The notes under the pieces: model-generated
The model's input: only the letters and a program-made list of their open reading frames with translations
Databases searched by the model: none
What the model was told of the DNA's origin: nothing
Shown: positions 49,506-59,571 of the stretch, piece by piece
Numbering within the stretch: the first letter of the stretch is position 1
How the letters are laid out: every line of letters starts with the position of its first letter
Translations under genes and position numbers: made by a program
Assembly: GCA_015680685.1 (NCBI GenBank)
Contig: MNCI01004014.1
Coordinates: forward strand, 91,609 to 155,608
Direction of reading: 5' to 3'
Source: Gnetum montanum
Taxonomy: Eukaryota; Streptophyta; Gnetopsida; Gnetales; Gnetaceae
Length of the DNA stretch: 64,000 nucleotides

Positions 49506-50259
49506 TGATGAGTGGCGAGGTACCCCTACACTCAACCATATAAATACAAGCGTTACACGCACAATCCGGTCAAACTCCGTAGACTAAGTGCCTACATGCC
49601 TTATGGAACACTTAAGGTCAATCATTCATTGTCTTCCCAAACTTACTTGTATTTGTCATGATTGTCACGATTGTATGGTTAAGTCTGAGGTATGTGATTT
49701 TTATATCTTTTATGTTTTATCGCCTATGCTAGGAGGAGAAAGGGTGAAGAGACTAAGTAACTAATTTTAACTAATTGAGTTCTAATGCCTAGCATTAGTA
49801 TCCGTCCCACTTACCGTTCACACCTTAAACTAATGCAACCTTCTAGGATTACCAAACGCTATTTGTTGTTGGGATTACCAAGTGTAACACACGTGCTCGA
49901 AGCGGTCGAACTGAATGCACTTAACTAGGAGTTAAGGGTTGAGAGAGATTTAATTAACTAATAAAGCATTTAAACATTAACAATAATTAAATTCCTATTG
50001 AGCTTAGTCCATGCACTACAAGGTTTATCCAAAAGTTTGTCTTTATTTCCATACACAAACTTGTGCTCAGGTACAATATTTGCTTGAATAAAGATCCGTT
50101 CGCTTTGGGACTCTTACTGCGGGCACATGGAAATTACTCTAACTCTAGAATGAAAAAACTACAAGAGTTTGGCTAAGGTCTAGATCTAGATGGAGAAACA
50201 AGGGAGAGCCTCCTCTTATTTATAGATTTGACGACACGCTGTGATATTGCATCCCATCA
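49506..50259 (-). mobile_element. 5' LTR of element K
   Basis: A 754-bp LTR, TGATGAGTGGCG at the left and CATCCCATCA at the right, with TATTTATA at about 50217-50224. It is about 77 bp shorter than the left LTR, mostly because part of the GATATC cassette in U3 is missing, which suggests that the cassette expands and contracts. Confidence 0.87.
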
Positions 50260-51060
50260 ATACTAGATAAATTTTTCCTCATGGAAGGCATTGTAGAGGA
50301 CATGGTTGACTACCTATAGTAGGCAGATCCTAAGCTCAGTATGCATGTTTTTATTTTGCTTTTTTTGCTTTATCGATTTTAATGCTTAGGCTATGGCTAA
50401 TGTTGATTTTCTTGTTGCATGTCAATAGGTTCTAAGCTCCATTGGGATCCAAACTAGGTGGCTAGAGTAGATGTCATCCTCGAGTACCCTTCTAAAATGG
50501 AGTAGGTGCCTTGCCATGTGTATGAAGTAGCCAACAAGTGCACACTTTCCTACACAAAATCATTATGAGTCTATAGATTCTTGAATGAGTACCTGTAGAA
50601 ACATGTTCATGAACTTTAGGAGAGAGTGATGAGCCAACACATGAAGGTCAAGGATCTTTAGTCTCAATATAACTTCTTGGCAACTTAGTCATGGGGAGAC
50701 AGTACTTGGTGAACTATAGAGAACGATTATGCTAGGTACTGGTCTGCCATCTAGGGCAAGAACAAGGCCACCTAAGAGATCATTGAGTACTGGTTACAGA
50801 TGGAGGTGCTTGCCTAGAAACATCAGGATTGGAAGAATTTTAGTGCTAAGGTGTGTAAGTGGGGGCACATGCAGAAAAATCACAAACACCATTATAAGCT
50901 TGAGTGAGATGCATATCTTCAATAGCTCAAGGAAGAGTCCATTGACTACCACTGCCTTGAGATATTTGTTGAAGTAATTAGTGAGAGATGGGCCTTTGAG
51001 ATATTTGGTCATCACAAAGTGGTTAATGGTTTCCTAGAGAGGAAGATTGTTACACCCTCA

Positions 51061-52012
51061 AGGGAGGCTTCATCTACCACATTTTCCATGATGCTACCCG
51101 CATGGACCACCGTGGACAAAGGCAGGACCCTTGTGAGAATTAACTTTGGCCATGGCTATCTAAGGTTGAGATCCTCTAACATTAGGAGTAAGGCCTTGAC
51201 ACTAGGATGGAGGTCAACATGTGAACTAACACTTCACAATGGGTAGAGGAAGTCATGATCAAGTCGTATAGGTTTAGTGTTATATTTGTTTGTTTTAAAG
51301 CCTGTTTGACTTGTGCCAATGCATCGAGGAAGTCCTTTCCACTATCTACTACTTTGTTGTTGGTCTTCATTTCCTCCATGCAACCCAAGAGATGAATCTC
51401 TCATGGCAGGGATTTGGGCTTTGCCTACCTTGCTTGTCTTACAGCCTCGGTGCTTCGTTGTTGGTTACTTGTTGTGGCCTTCTCGGTTGGTTTGGCCATG
51501 GGGACAAAGGAGAAGGGGACAGGTTTCAGTGGGCCTAATGCCCTTTGCTCTTGATTTTGCCAAAGCATTTGATTGACAAGGAGCTTGTTGGGCCTTCTAA
51601 GTTGCCATCTCGATTGCCTACTAGCATCATTTGTAGGATGAGGTCTTGGGCAAGTAGGGATTGATGCATTGCCTACCACTGAACCTAGAGTAGGTGAAGA
51701 GTCTACACATTATGGCACTCTTATGATAAAAGGTGATTAGGTTATTGCTACTGCAATGTGTTGTGGGATCCTAACCACAAAGGATGTTATGGATGCCCAA
51801 GTTGGTGTTCTAACAATAAAAGGGATCCTCGAATTAGCTGAGGATGAGGGGCTCCCAGTGTTATTAGAGGGCACACAAACCACGAATGGCTCCTACGCCA
51901 GTTCTAAGTCATCAATGCTGATAGTAATGATAGTGTACCTTGCACCACTTGCATTGAGAGGATCCTTGTAGACTCTCATGGATTGATTTTTGGGGTGGAT
52001 TTGGTTGGTTGC
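51061..52012 (-). pseudogene. Possible gag-protease part of element J
   Basis: Between the last recognisable exon of M and solo LTR L, the minus strand has long low-stop pieces (51425-51679, 51893-52012) with phrases such as VYKDPLNASGARYTIITIS. They join in frame with sequence right of L (52803 onwards) once L is removed. No protease DSG motif was seen. The exact boundary with M is uncertain. Confidence 0.4.
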
Positions 52013-52797
52013 TAATGAGTGGCGAGGTACCCCTACACTTAACCATACGAATACGAGGGTTTCACACACAATCCAGTCAAACTCCAAGGACTAAGTGCCT
52101 ACGCACCTTAATGGAACACTCAGGGTTAATCAATCGTTGTCTTCCCAAACTTACGTGTATTATCATGGTTGTATGGTTAAGTAAGCTTGAGATATATGAT
52201 GTTTATAGCTTTTACCTTTTTTATGTCTTTTGCTAATAAAGGAGAGGGAGAGAGAACTAAGTGGCTAATTTATCTTAACTATTCATTAACTAGTTTCTAA
52301 ATGTTCCTAACACCAGTATCCATTCCCACTTTCTATATGCATCCTGAACCAATGCAACGCTATTGGGATTACCAAACACTAATCGTTACGAGGTTACCAA
52401 GTGCTACATGCATGGTCGAAGCGGTCGTACTGAGTGTACTTAACTAAGAGGGTTGAAGGTTGAGAGAGATATTAATTAACTAGGAAAGTGTTAAACAATC
52501 ATTAATTACTTAAGCTGTATGCTACAAGGTTTATCATAAAGTTCATCTTTATTGTCGTACACAAAATTATGCTCAGGTACAAATTGCTCGAATAAAGATC
52601 CGTTCACTCTATGACTCTTACTACGGGCACATAGAAATAATTCTAACTCTAGAATAACTAAACTGCAAGAATCTGGCTAAGGGTCTAAGTCTAACTCCCT
52701 AAAATAAAGGGCACCATCTCTTATTTATAGAAGATGAGTGCATATGCGATATTGTGTGGCAGATGTGATATTGTGTATGTGATATCGTGGCTCATCA
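52013..52797 (-). mobile_element. Solo LTR L with perfect target duplication
   Basis: A 785-bp family-1 LTR in reverse orientation, TAATGAGTGGCG at the left (TGATGA with one change) and GTGGCTCATCA at the right, TATTTATA at 52722-52729 and GATATTGTG/GATATCGTG units in U3. The flanks are GTTGC at 52008-52012 and GTTGC at 52798-52802. No internal sequence remains. Confidence 0.92.
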
Positions 52798-52802
52798 GTT
52801 GC

Positions 52803-54840
52803 ATCAAGGACCAACTCACCTCGATTGACCATGTGTTGTACGTTATCCTATAAGGCTATGCAAAAATCTATATCATGACCAGGCAATTGGTGATATTGGC
52901 AAAACTAGTTCAGCCTAAAATAATTAGGGACCAAAGGCTCGTTTGGTAATGGTACTAAGAGATTCTTGAGGAGCTTACAATATCAAGCGTGCCACTTGCA
53001 AGAATCTTTGGACATTTGCTTATACTAGATGCCTCTAGCATGAAGTAGTTTGTCTAAGAGGTCCAACAACTTAATGGACAATGGTATGTACTTTGAGTGA
53101 TCCTTGCACTCAAAGTTTGGCCATAGGGTAGTTGGTGCCATAGTTGTTGTTGATGTAGGCTAGTTGTTCGTCGCCTTGTTATTGTTGGTTAGGGCCTTGA
53201 GTGGCTTGGCCATTAGTTTGGTGTTGGATTGCTTCACCTTATTGGTGACTGTTGCTATAATCATGGTTGCCTACTTACCCTTGCCCTTGTCTTTTTCCTT
53301 CTTTGTGTGCAAGTTTTTGTAGGCCATGTAGGTCAGGTCCTTGCTAAACTCCACTGCATCTCAAATGCTCTTCATTTACGCAAATGTTTGGCTCAAGGAT
53401 TATAGGGCAAGGTAATATAGCTTCGACTTAATGAAGTCATTTACTATACCTTTGAAAATGGCCAATAAATGTGTTTCTGCAATGGGCTCACGAATCTTGT
53501 TGAGTGATGCACTCCATCATTGAATGAATTTTTGCACAGGCTCTAAGTGGCCTTGGTTAACTTACACCAACTAAACTAGGGTCACCTCAAGCTCCAAGCT
53601 ATACTTGAAGCACATGATGAATTAGGTGAGCAACTCCTCCAAAGAAGAAATGAAGGCCTTGGAAAGTACACGGTACCAATCTAGTGTCTTACCCATCAGG
53701 GACATGGCAAACACACAGATGATTGCATGTAGCCACAATTACAATAAAAGGCATCTTGACTAGAAGGTCACCAGATGGGCATTGGGATCCACTTCACCAT
53801 TGTATTTGGTGAATTGGGGTAATGGGACCCTGATGGGCAACACTAGTGGTGGACCCACAAGACTGATTGGATCATCCTAGTAAAAATCCATCACATGGAT
53901 GGTTTCAAAGGAGGCAACCTTGAGCTACTTAACCTCTTTGATCAAATTCTGAATGACCTAAAACACTTGATCCAAACCCTGGGTGGTTGTGGTAGGCTAC
54001 ATCAGTTGTGCTACCCGCTGTCCTGTTTGGGTGGCCCATGACTTGGCTCCAAGTTATGTGACTATGTGTAATGCTTGTTGCATGGGTTATGCGATGGACA
54101 TAGTGCCTGGCCCCCACCACTTGTTTGTGAGTTGCACCATTGTGAAGGATGTCAACACGACAAGCAAGATGAACAACACCTAAGTCATATGTAGCAAAGG
54201 AATGTGCATGATGTGCACATAGGGTTGAGTAGGTGCAATGGTTAATGGTACAGAAGGTTGGATAGGCTGAACAAGTTATGAAGGTATGATGAAAGGCAAG
54301 CTAAAAGTAAATGCAACATCCTTGCGCATCTACTATGTTTGGTGAGTCATCACCACAATTGTGGACTTGGGCAGTGACACTTGGCTAATGACTGTCTCTA
54401 AGAAGATAGATGGGTGAGACAGTGGAGGAATGAAAGTAGAGGTTGGAGGTCAAAATGAGGTGTGAAATGAGTCATCATGCTTGGATCAAGTTGCAAACTC
54501 ATCCTGCTCCTCCTACAAGTGCTCCTCATACTCCGTTCTAGTCTTATGCCTAAGGTTTTGAATGAGTTTATCCATCATTCATTGGTAGGGCTCTAAGAAT
54601 GGAATAAATTCCATAGAAGAGGGAAAGTATTCCTTCTTGTTTTGGTGTATTAGCTTAAAACTATGTTTGGTTTCCATTTCTTGGTGGTCTGCATATAAAC
54701 TTGCCTAGAGTTTAGTGCAAACGAAGTTATATTGCTCATCATTCAGCACCATGAACTCGGGAAGTAGGTTGCACAGCCTAAAGGATTGCCTTTACTCTAG
54801 GATAGAACTGAGAGGATGGTCAATCTAGATTTCCTACTAA
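52803..54840 (-). pseudogene. gag of element J
   Basis: On the minus strand a Tat-type gag is readable with many stops: LPQFTKYNGEVDPNAHL, MSLMGKTLDWYRVLSKAFISS, the EPVQKFIQ and REPIAETHLLAIFKGI phrases and a Lys-rich end. This is the retrotransposon gag core with its F-KYNG-DP-HL signature. Short open pieces only. The N-terminal part (about 53900-54840) is less certain. Confidence 0.65.
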
Positions 54841-55215
54841 ACAAGCCAGATAAAAATTGCTAAAAAGATGGTTAAGTATAAAATTACTAAAAAGACAGCT
54901 AAGTGTAAATTTGCTAAAAAAATGACTAAGTGTAAAAATGTAGAAAAAATGATTAAATGTAAATTGTTGAAAAAATGGCTAACTTTGGGACTACACTTAG
55001 AGCCTACTACACTCACTATGCTGTGAGCCGACTATGCTCTTCTGAGCATGTAGAATTTGAATAAGTGTGAGGTATACACTAGTGTTATCGAGCAGGATTC
55101 CAAGGGAATTGATAACGGGGACCAATCTGCGTTAGGTTACAAAGAGCACACAAGGTAACAACCAAGGGCGGCTGAAGAAGGAAATGACGAAGGCCCTCCT
55201 TCTAATGCCAAAAAT
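54841..55215 (-). promoter_or_regulatory. Leader and primer-binding region of element J
   Basis: On the element strand TTTTTGGCATTAGAAGGAGG directly follows the LTR end, the position of the primer site. The tRNA is not identified with confidence. 54850-54980 has tandem CTAAGTGTAAAT-GCTAAAAA-type repeats. Confidence 0.5.
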
Positions 55216-56884
55216 TGTAGCAACCAAAAACATCGAAGGCAGGAATGGTACATCAAGAGGTTTGCGATCACATAGCTTTACCCCATGTCTACATGAGGGC
55301 TACTAGAAATAGAGGTGGGGTGCCCATAATGGTCTTGTGGATCAAATTGGGACTTATAGGATGTTACACTAAAATGAATGTCAAGGGTTTGCATGGTGTT
55401 TGCAACATACACGGTGTCAACTAGGTTGAGTGTAGTTAATGTTTCTAGTGTAAAATGAGGGTGCAAATGCATAAATATGTGCAAAAAAATAGCAAAAATT
55501 CAAGTAAAATGTTGGAATGTAAGTGAAAATGCTAAAAAAATGCATGGAGAGTGAGCAAGAGAGAAAGTGGCACCACCCCAAATGGGGCAAGCATGGTTAA
55601 CTATAAGAGAAGCTAAGGAGGTACGTAGTGTACAAATAGGCATAATAGGTAGTGTAGTCATAGTCTCAAGGTGTCTAGGCTACAAAAATTAACATCCACC
55701 ATGAAGTCTAAGCCTACTAGGTTGGTTTCTATGTTGTCCTATGGACTGTAGTGGTCTGTGGGGTGCAACGGTGTTGTGGTGATGTGCAACAATGTTGTGG
55801 TGGTGTGTAACGGTGTTTGCTAAATGCCAAGTGCGCTCGAACACTAAAGTGCTAAGGATGTAAGTTTGCTAGCCAAATGCTTTAAATTTCCAACCCCTAG
55901 AATGTGGAATGCTAAGGTATTTATAAGGCTAGAAATAGTGTGAATCATAGATCAAGTGTTGCATGGCAAGGGGTAGTTGGGACTACGCTAGCTCCAACTA
56001 TGCTCTTAGTGCAACAAATGGTGTTCTACTAGTGTGCTCCAATGAATCTTGTGAAACTTTCAGATTGTGACTATGCTACCAAGACTACATGTGTAAGTGT
56101 CAAAAAGGCTAAAATGTATCTGAAAATAATGCAAAATAGTGTAGTTTGGAGACTACTCTCTGAGACTATGTTATCCACTCTCTCGAATGGTATCAGGTGT
56201 AGTTACAATTTTGGGCAAATGGGGGATGCAAAAGAAATGCAAATTGCTGACCTTGCTTACTGAAGAAATGTTGGAGCTGAGATGAAGGCTCATGCTAAGT
56301 TCTAGAGGTAGTTCTACTTAACTACATTGACTACGCTCTAAAGTGTAGTCCTAATAGTTAGGCAAATTTTGCAAACAATGTGTCAGTGCAGACTATGCTA
56401 ATTATGCTTTAGAGTGTAGTCTTAGAGGTGAGAGTGTAGCCCTAACACTCAAAAAAAATCAGGTAGAATCTAATGTCTTCATGCATAACTACATTGACTA
56501 TGCTCTAGAGTGTAGTAGGAAGCATAGCCTCAAAAGTTAGAAAATTTTCTGAATTGTTTCTTCCATGCCAACCAGTCCTAATAGCTTCTACCTTAACACT
56601 TAGGCAAATCTGCAAAACTAGCCATTCATGTGTAGATTATGTTGATCTAGAGTGTAGTCCCAACAGTAAGAGTGTAGTCAGGACACTAGAAAATATTATA
56701 GCTACAATTGACACTTAGAAAAATTTTGCAAGTCTAAACTATTTGTATCAACTATGTTGACTATGCTTTGAAGCATAGTCCTAGTAGTGGGGAGTGTAGT
56801 CTCACACTTAGAAAAATTTGCCAAGTTTTGAAACTTAGAAAAATTTGGAATTGAAACTCGAGAGTCCAAATTGGTGATGTTTCA
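55216..56884 (-). mobile_element. 5' LTR of element J
   Basis: A 1669-bp LTR colinear with 31541-33217, from TGTAGCAACC to GATGTTTCA. TATTTATA is at 55918-55925. It holds the same series of palindrome-containing repeats (about 56320-56810). Differences from the other LTR are mainly transitions, with a few small indels. Confidence 0.85.
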
Positions 56885-57064
56885 TGGGAAAAATAAATTG
56901 CAAGAGCTTCACTACTCTGATTAAAAACTATAAAAACTAATGTCTTGATACCCTCTGACGTTGGATACTTAACATCACATCTGGGCTCCAATGTTAGATA
57001 CCCAATGTTGAGGCTGTGATGTCAAATGTTTGACATTGGAGTAGATGAAAAATGCACTTCATGA
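56885..57064 (-). mobile_element. 5' LTR of D/H, upstream part (U3)
   Basis: Resumes the LTR interrupted at 31540: GGGAAAAATAAATTGCAAGAG matches 12964-12984, and GACGTTGGATAC/GATGTCAAATG-type U3 units follow. It ends at about 57064 (TTCATGA in place of TTCATCA), next to B sequence. Confidence 0.82.
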
Positions 57065-58391
57065 AAAGGAAACTAAAAATGTGGTCTCTAATCACTTGTT
57101 TTGATTATAATTGGACAACAAAGAGGAGGAGGGCCTACTCTTTGATCAATTTCCTAATGAACTCCTCTTTGTTAGTGCAATAAATAAACAAGTGTCCATT
57201 GAACCAAAATGGTATGATGGCATCCTCACTTATCTTCTCACTCAAGAGATGTCACAAGATTTGGACTTCTAGAAGAAACAATAGTTCATTAGGCTAAACA
57301 CTTCATGGATATTAACATACATCTTTACAAGGTATGCGTCGATGGCCAAATTTGTTTGTGTGTTCCTGATGTTGCTCAACTATGCATTTTCTAAGATGCT
57401 CATGAGGGTTCCTGTGGGGGCCATTATGCAGGAAGATGCATGATCATTAAGATCCTAATGGCATGTTATTCTTAGCCAACAATCTTCAAGGACACTCAAC
57501 AATTCATCCACTCTTGTGAACATTGTGAACAAGATGGTGGGATGATCGCTCAAATGGAGGAGCCTCAACAGTGGATCCAACCACTGGAACCCTTCGACAT
57601 CTGGGGCATAGACTTCATAGGTCCCATCATGCTCATGTCAAATGAAAAGGCATACATGATAATTGTTGTTAACTATTGTACCAAATGTGTAAAAGCAGCA
57701 ACCATCACTAACTGTACAACTTCCACTATTGCACAATTTTTATAACAAAATGTTATAAAAAGGTTTGGACTACCATGTGCACTAATTTTTAACAATGATA
57801 CTCATTTTACAGGTGCTACCTTTTGCAAGCTCATGCAACTCTTGGAGGTTGAACATAAACTAACAACACCCTACCACCCCCAAGCCAATGGTCAAGTAAA
57901 GGTTACCAATAGGAAGATTACTAAGATTTTAACATGAACAATTAGCAAATATAGAAGAGACTAGAGGATGAAATTGAATGATGCCCTTTGGGCCTACCGC
58001 TCCATATGGAAACTTCCTATAGGCTACTCTCCCTATGAGCTTGTGTATGGAAAATTACCAACTTTTCCAATTCAATTTGAGCTTCGTACACTTTCAACAA
58101 CTTTGATTTAGATCTTGACCTCAGCTTAACACAGAAAGAGATATTGATTAAACTCAATGTGTTAGATGAAAATTGATTGGTAGCCCTATTTTTGAGTGAA
58201 GTGCATAAGACATTCAACAAAAAATGACATGACCTTAGAATACATAAGGTAAAATTTCAACATTAAGACAAGATCCTGTATTGGAACCCCACACACGTAC
58301 ATCAATGAACTAGGTTTCAAATATTGTGGGAAGGGCCTTACATCATATATGAAACCTTTCCTTCTGAGGGGATGTTGATCTACAAACCTAA
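57061..58391 (+). pseudogene. End of RNase H, zinc finger and integrase of element B
   Basis: Continues B from 12339: ENVVADHLSQ-like end of RNase H (57061-57120), the LLFDQFPNELLF spacer, zinc finger (DAHEGSCGGHYA, HSCEHCEQ) and integrase. The core has FDIWGIDFIGPIM (first Asp kept), NNDTHF where DNGTHF is usual (Asp to Asn, Gly to Asp) and GQVKVTNRK (catalytic Glu to Lys). All three changes are G-to-A. The C-terminal domain is full of stops. Confidence 0.87.
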
Positions 58392-58478
58392 GAGCCCAAA
58401 CAACAAATAGCTAACTAAAACCTTTCCATGAGCCCAAACAACAAATAGCTAACTAAAACCTTTCCATGAGCCCAAGCA
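58392..58478 (+). repeat. 38-bp tandem duplication at the pol end of B
   Basis: The unit starting GAGCCCAAACAACAAATAGC begins at 58392, 58430 and 58468 (about 2.3 copies, period 38). The first two copies are identical, so the duplication is younger than the surrounding decay. Confidence 0.85.
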
Positions 58479-58767
58479 AGCTAGTGAAATCAACGCCTCC
58501 TTGATGAACAACCTTGCTTGATTTTTTGGATCTCCTCTTTCCAACTCAATTGTGGAGGAGATAGTAATTCATGCTAATCATTAAAATGGCCCTTCAAGTT
58601 TTCTCTACTTTTTATCTATTTTACACCTTTTTGTTTTACACTTTCTTTGTTTTTATACCTTTTTGTTTTACACTTTGTTATTTTTTTAAAATTTTTATTT
58701 TACACCATCATGCATAAATGCTTAGTAATTCATATGGCTGAATGTGCCATCTACTCACCACTCAACA
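58479..58767 (+). mobile_element. Pol tail and last bases of 3' LTR of element B
   Basis: 58490-58700 repeats the post-pol tail (LDFLDLLFPTQL-type frame and T-rich stretch). From about 58705 the sequence AATGCTTAGTAATTCATATG and CATCTACTCACC matches the end of the B 5' LTR (6667-6718), ending TCAACA at 58767. The 3' noncoding region and about 760 bp of LTR are deleted. Confidence 0.7.
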
Positions 58768-58812
58768 ACCACTTTCTTTCTATGTCATCGTTGGCCATTA
58801 CTACCAACCTCT

Positions 58813-59539
58813 TCATCTTTGTCTGTGTAGATAAAGACACGTGACACGGCGGTTCTGTTCATAGGCCAAATCTTTAACATGCTGAATGGCTTCCTTGAGG
58901 ACGCCTAGTGCTGCTAATATAGAGAACACATTGGAGACGCTGTGGGAGAGCTTTCGACACATGGATGCCCTACATGAAACTGGGAACACCCCAGCGCATG
59001 CGTGCCTAGAAATCACCGTGGCTTCCTGCGAGTGGACCCTTTTGCCTTCACATGAGTGACGCTGGCGTCTTCCTGCTCACTCGGATACCGCTTCGGGGTT
59101 ACCGGTTCTTACAAGTATTTCGTTTATTGGTACATCCACCCTGAACCCGGTGGCCATCAGCTGGTCAACACATGCCTCAACTCCAACGACCAGGTCCAGA
59201 CGCGATCAATAATGAGCAACAACCAGTGGAATCCTTTCTTCATGTCATTGGCTGGTAACGAGGCAGTGAAGGCGGTCCCAACCACGGCGGTGATGGGGAA
59301 GGAAATGCGGCTACAAATGCGCTTTTGCTGAGCGTTTTGGGAACAATGATCATAGTTTTGCGGTGGCGCACAGTTGTAGAAACCCCTTCAGGGACCCTGG
59401 CTCCGCTGGCATCTACGCACAGCAGGATGTAGTTGTAGGTTATCATGAAGAAGAAGATCATGCTGTGCTCCAAATTGTTGATATTATGTACCAGGATGGA
59501 CAGATCCCTCAATCCAAAGAGATAGAACACTGTGGCCAT
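58813..59539 (-). pseudogene. Possible membrane-protein relic (unidentified)
   Basis: Two minus-strand open pieces, 59240-59539 (99 codons) and 58813-59016 (67 codons), are separated by a frame-broken stretch. The first has a hydrophobic segment after NNLEHS (MIFFFMITYNYILL), and further on another frame reads KKGFHWLLLI. These loosely recall the TMEM45/DUF716 membrane family, but I cannot confirm it. The plus strand also has a 91-codon open piece (59056-59331). GC content is higher than in the neighbouring retroelements. Confidence 0.25.
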
Positions 59540-59571
59540 TTTCCATTGTTTCTGGTGCTAAGAGCAAACCT

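Larger units (their letters stand above)
43267..50259 (-). mobile_element. Element K: non-autonomous gag-pro family-1 element
   Basis: A complete 6993-bp insertion: both LTRs, tRNA-Asp-type primer site, gag, protease, pol tail, 3' noncoding region and polypurine region. The flanking five bases are ACACT (43262-43266) and ATACT (50260-50264), one transition apart. RT, RNase H and integrase are absent: protease sequence runs directly into the pol tail in one open frame. The two LTRs differ mainly by C/T and G/A changes and two short indels, so K is younger than the elements around it but not recent. It sits inside an exon of M. Confidence 0.88.
40817..51060 (+). pseudogene. Pseudogene M: multi-exon unknown gene, opposite strand to J, split by K
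   Basis: Predicted exons: 40817-41118 (after TTGCTTTTGCAG), about 41363-42789, 42886-43106, 43204-43266 plus 50265-50338 (interrupted by K), and 50428 to about 51060. Introns start GTGGTT, GTATGG, GTAGGT and GTATGC and end in AG. Coding phrases continue across junctions, for example LDEGDFASLFDG and LILEGLL before one donor, and YLPHEAVGKTLDKFFLMEG when K and one target copy are removed. The longest open piece is 41343-42092 (249 codons), with FGLPTDGTLVINKAN. A frame change occurs near 42510, and stops are of the C-to-T type. I do not recognise the family. It could be a captured host gene, a DNA transposon gene or an antisense gene carried by J. Confidence 0.6.
31541..56884 (-). mobile_element. 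Element J: Tat-like gypsy retrotransposon, minus strand, with nested insertions
   Basis: Two LTRs of 1677 and 1669 bp bound 22 kb of internal sequence. The flanking five bases are TAGGG (31536-31540) and TGGGA (56885-56889). Relative to the uninterrupted D copy at 12961 the duplication is exactly placed, with two transitions. Order on the element strand: 5' LTR, leader, gag, pseudogene M (opposite strand), RT, RNase H, archaeal-type RNase H, zinc finger, integrase, long repeat-rich 3' region, 3' LTR. The extra RNase H and the LKNAGATYQ and VDP-K phrases in RT place it in the Tat lineage. K and solo LTR L account for 7.8 kb of its length. Confidence 0.83.
12340..57064 (-). mobile_element. Element D/H: Athila-like gypsy element, minus strand, nested in B
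   Basis: Two halves of one minus-strand element are inferred. D (12340-18231) carries the 3' LTR, 3' noncoding region, integrase, RNase H and RT. H (29352-31540 and 56885-57064) carries gag, the primer site and the 5' LTR. The D and H LTRs resemble each other more than any other LTR here, sharing a GATCATTTTATG and AAAGGTAGAGTAATTTA section. B sequence flanks the pair on both outer sides. The section between gag and the RT linker, including the protease, was lost where block 18232-29351 now sits. Confidence 0.72.
5899..58767 (+). mobile_element. Element B: Athila-like gypsy retrotransposon, split by nested insertions
   Basis: Joining 5899-12339 to 57061-58767 restores the normal order LTR, primer site, gag, protease, RT, RNase H, integrase. 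The left part stops inside RNase H at a phrase matching F near 21790-21815. The right part resumes about 15 bp further along the same alignment (matching F near 21830). The intervening 44.7 kb is element D/H with everything nested in it. Solo LTR C also lies inside B gag. The 3' noncoding region and most of the 3' LTR are deleted; only the last 60 or so LTR bases remain. The flanking five bases (GCGAC and ACCAC) do not give a clear target duplication. Confidence 0.82.

Noticed and set aside
5899-58767. Clear 5-bp target duplication for element B
   Set aside because: GCGAC and ACCAC share only three of five bases, and the 3' LTR is mostly deleted, so the right boundary is unsure.
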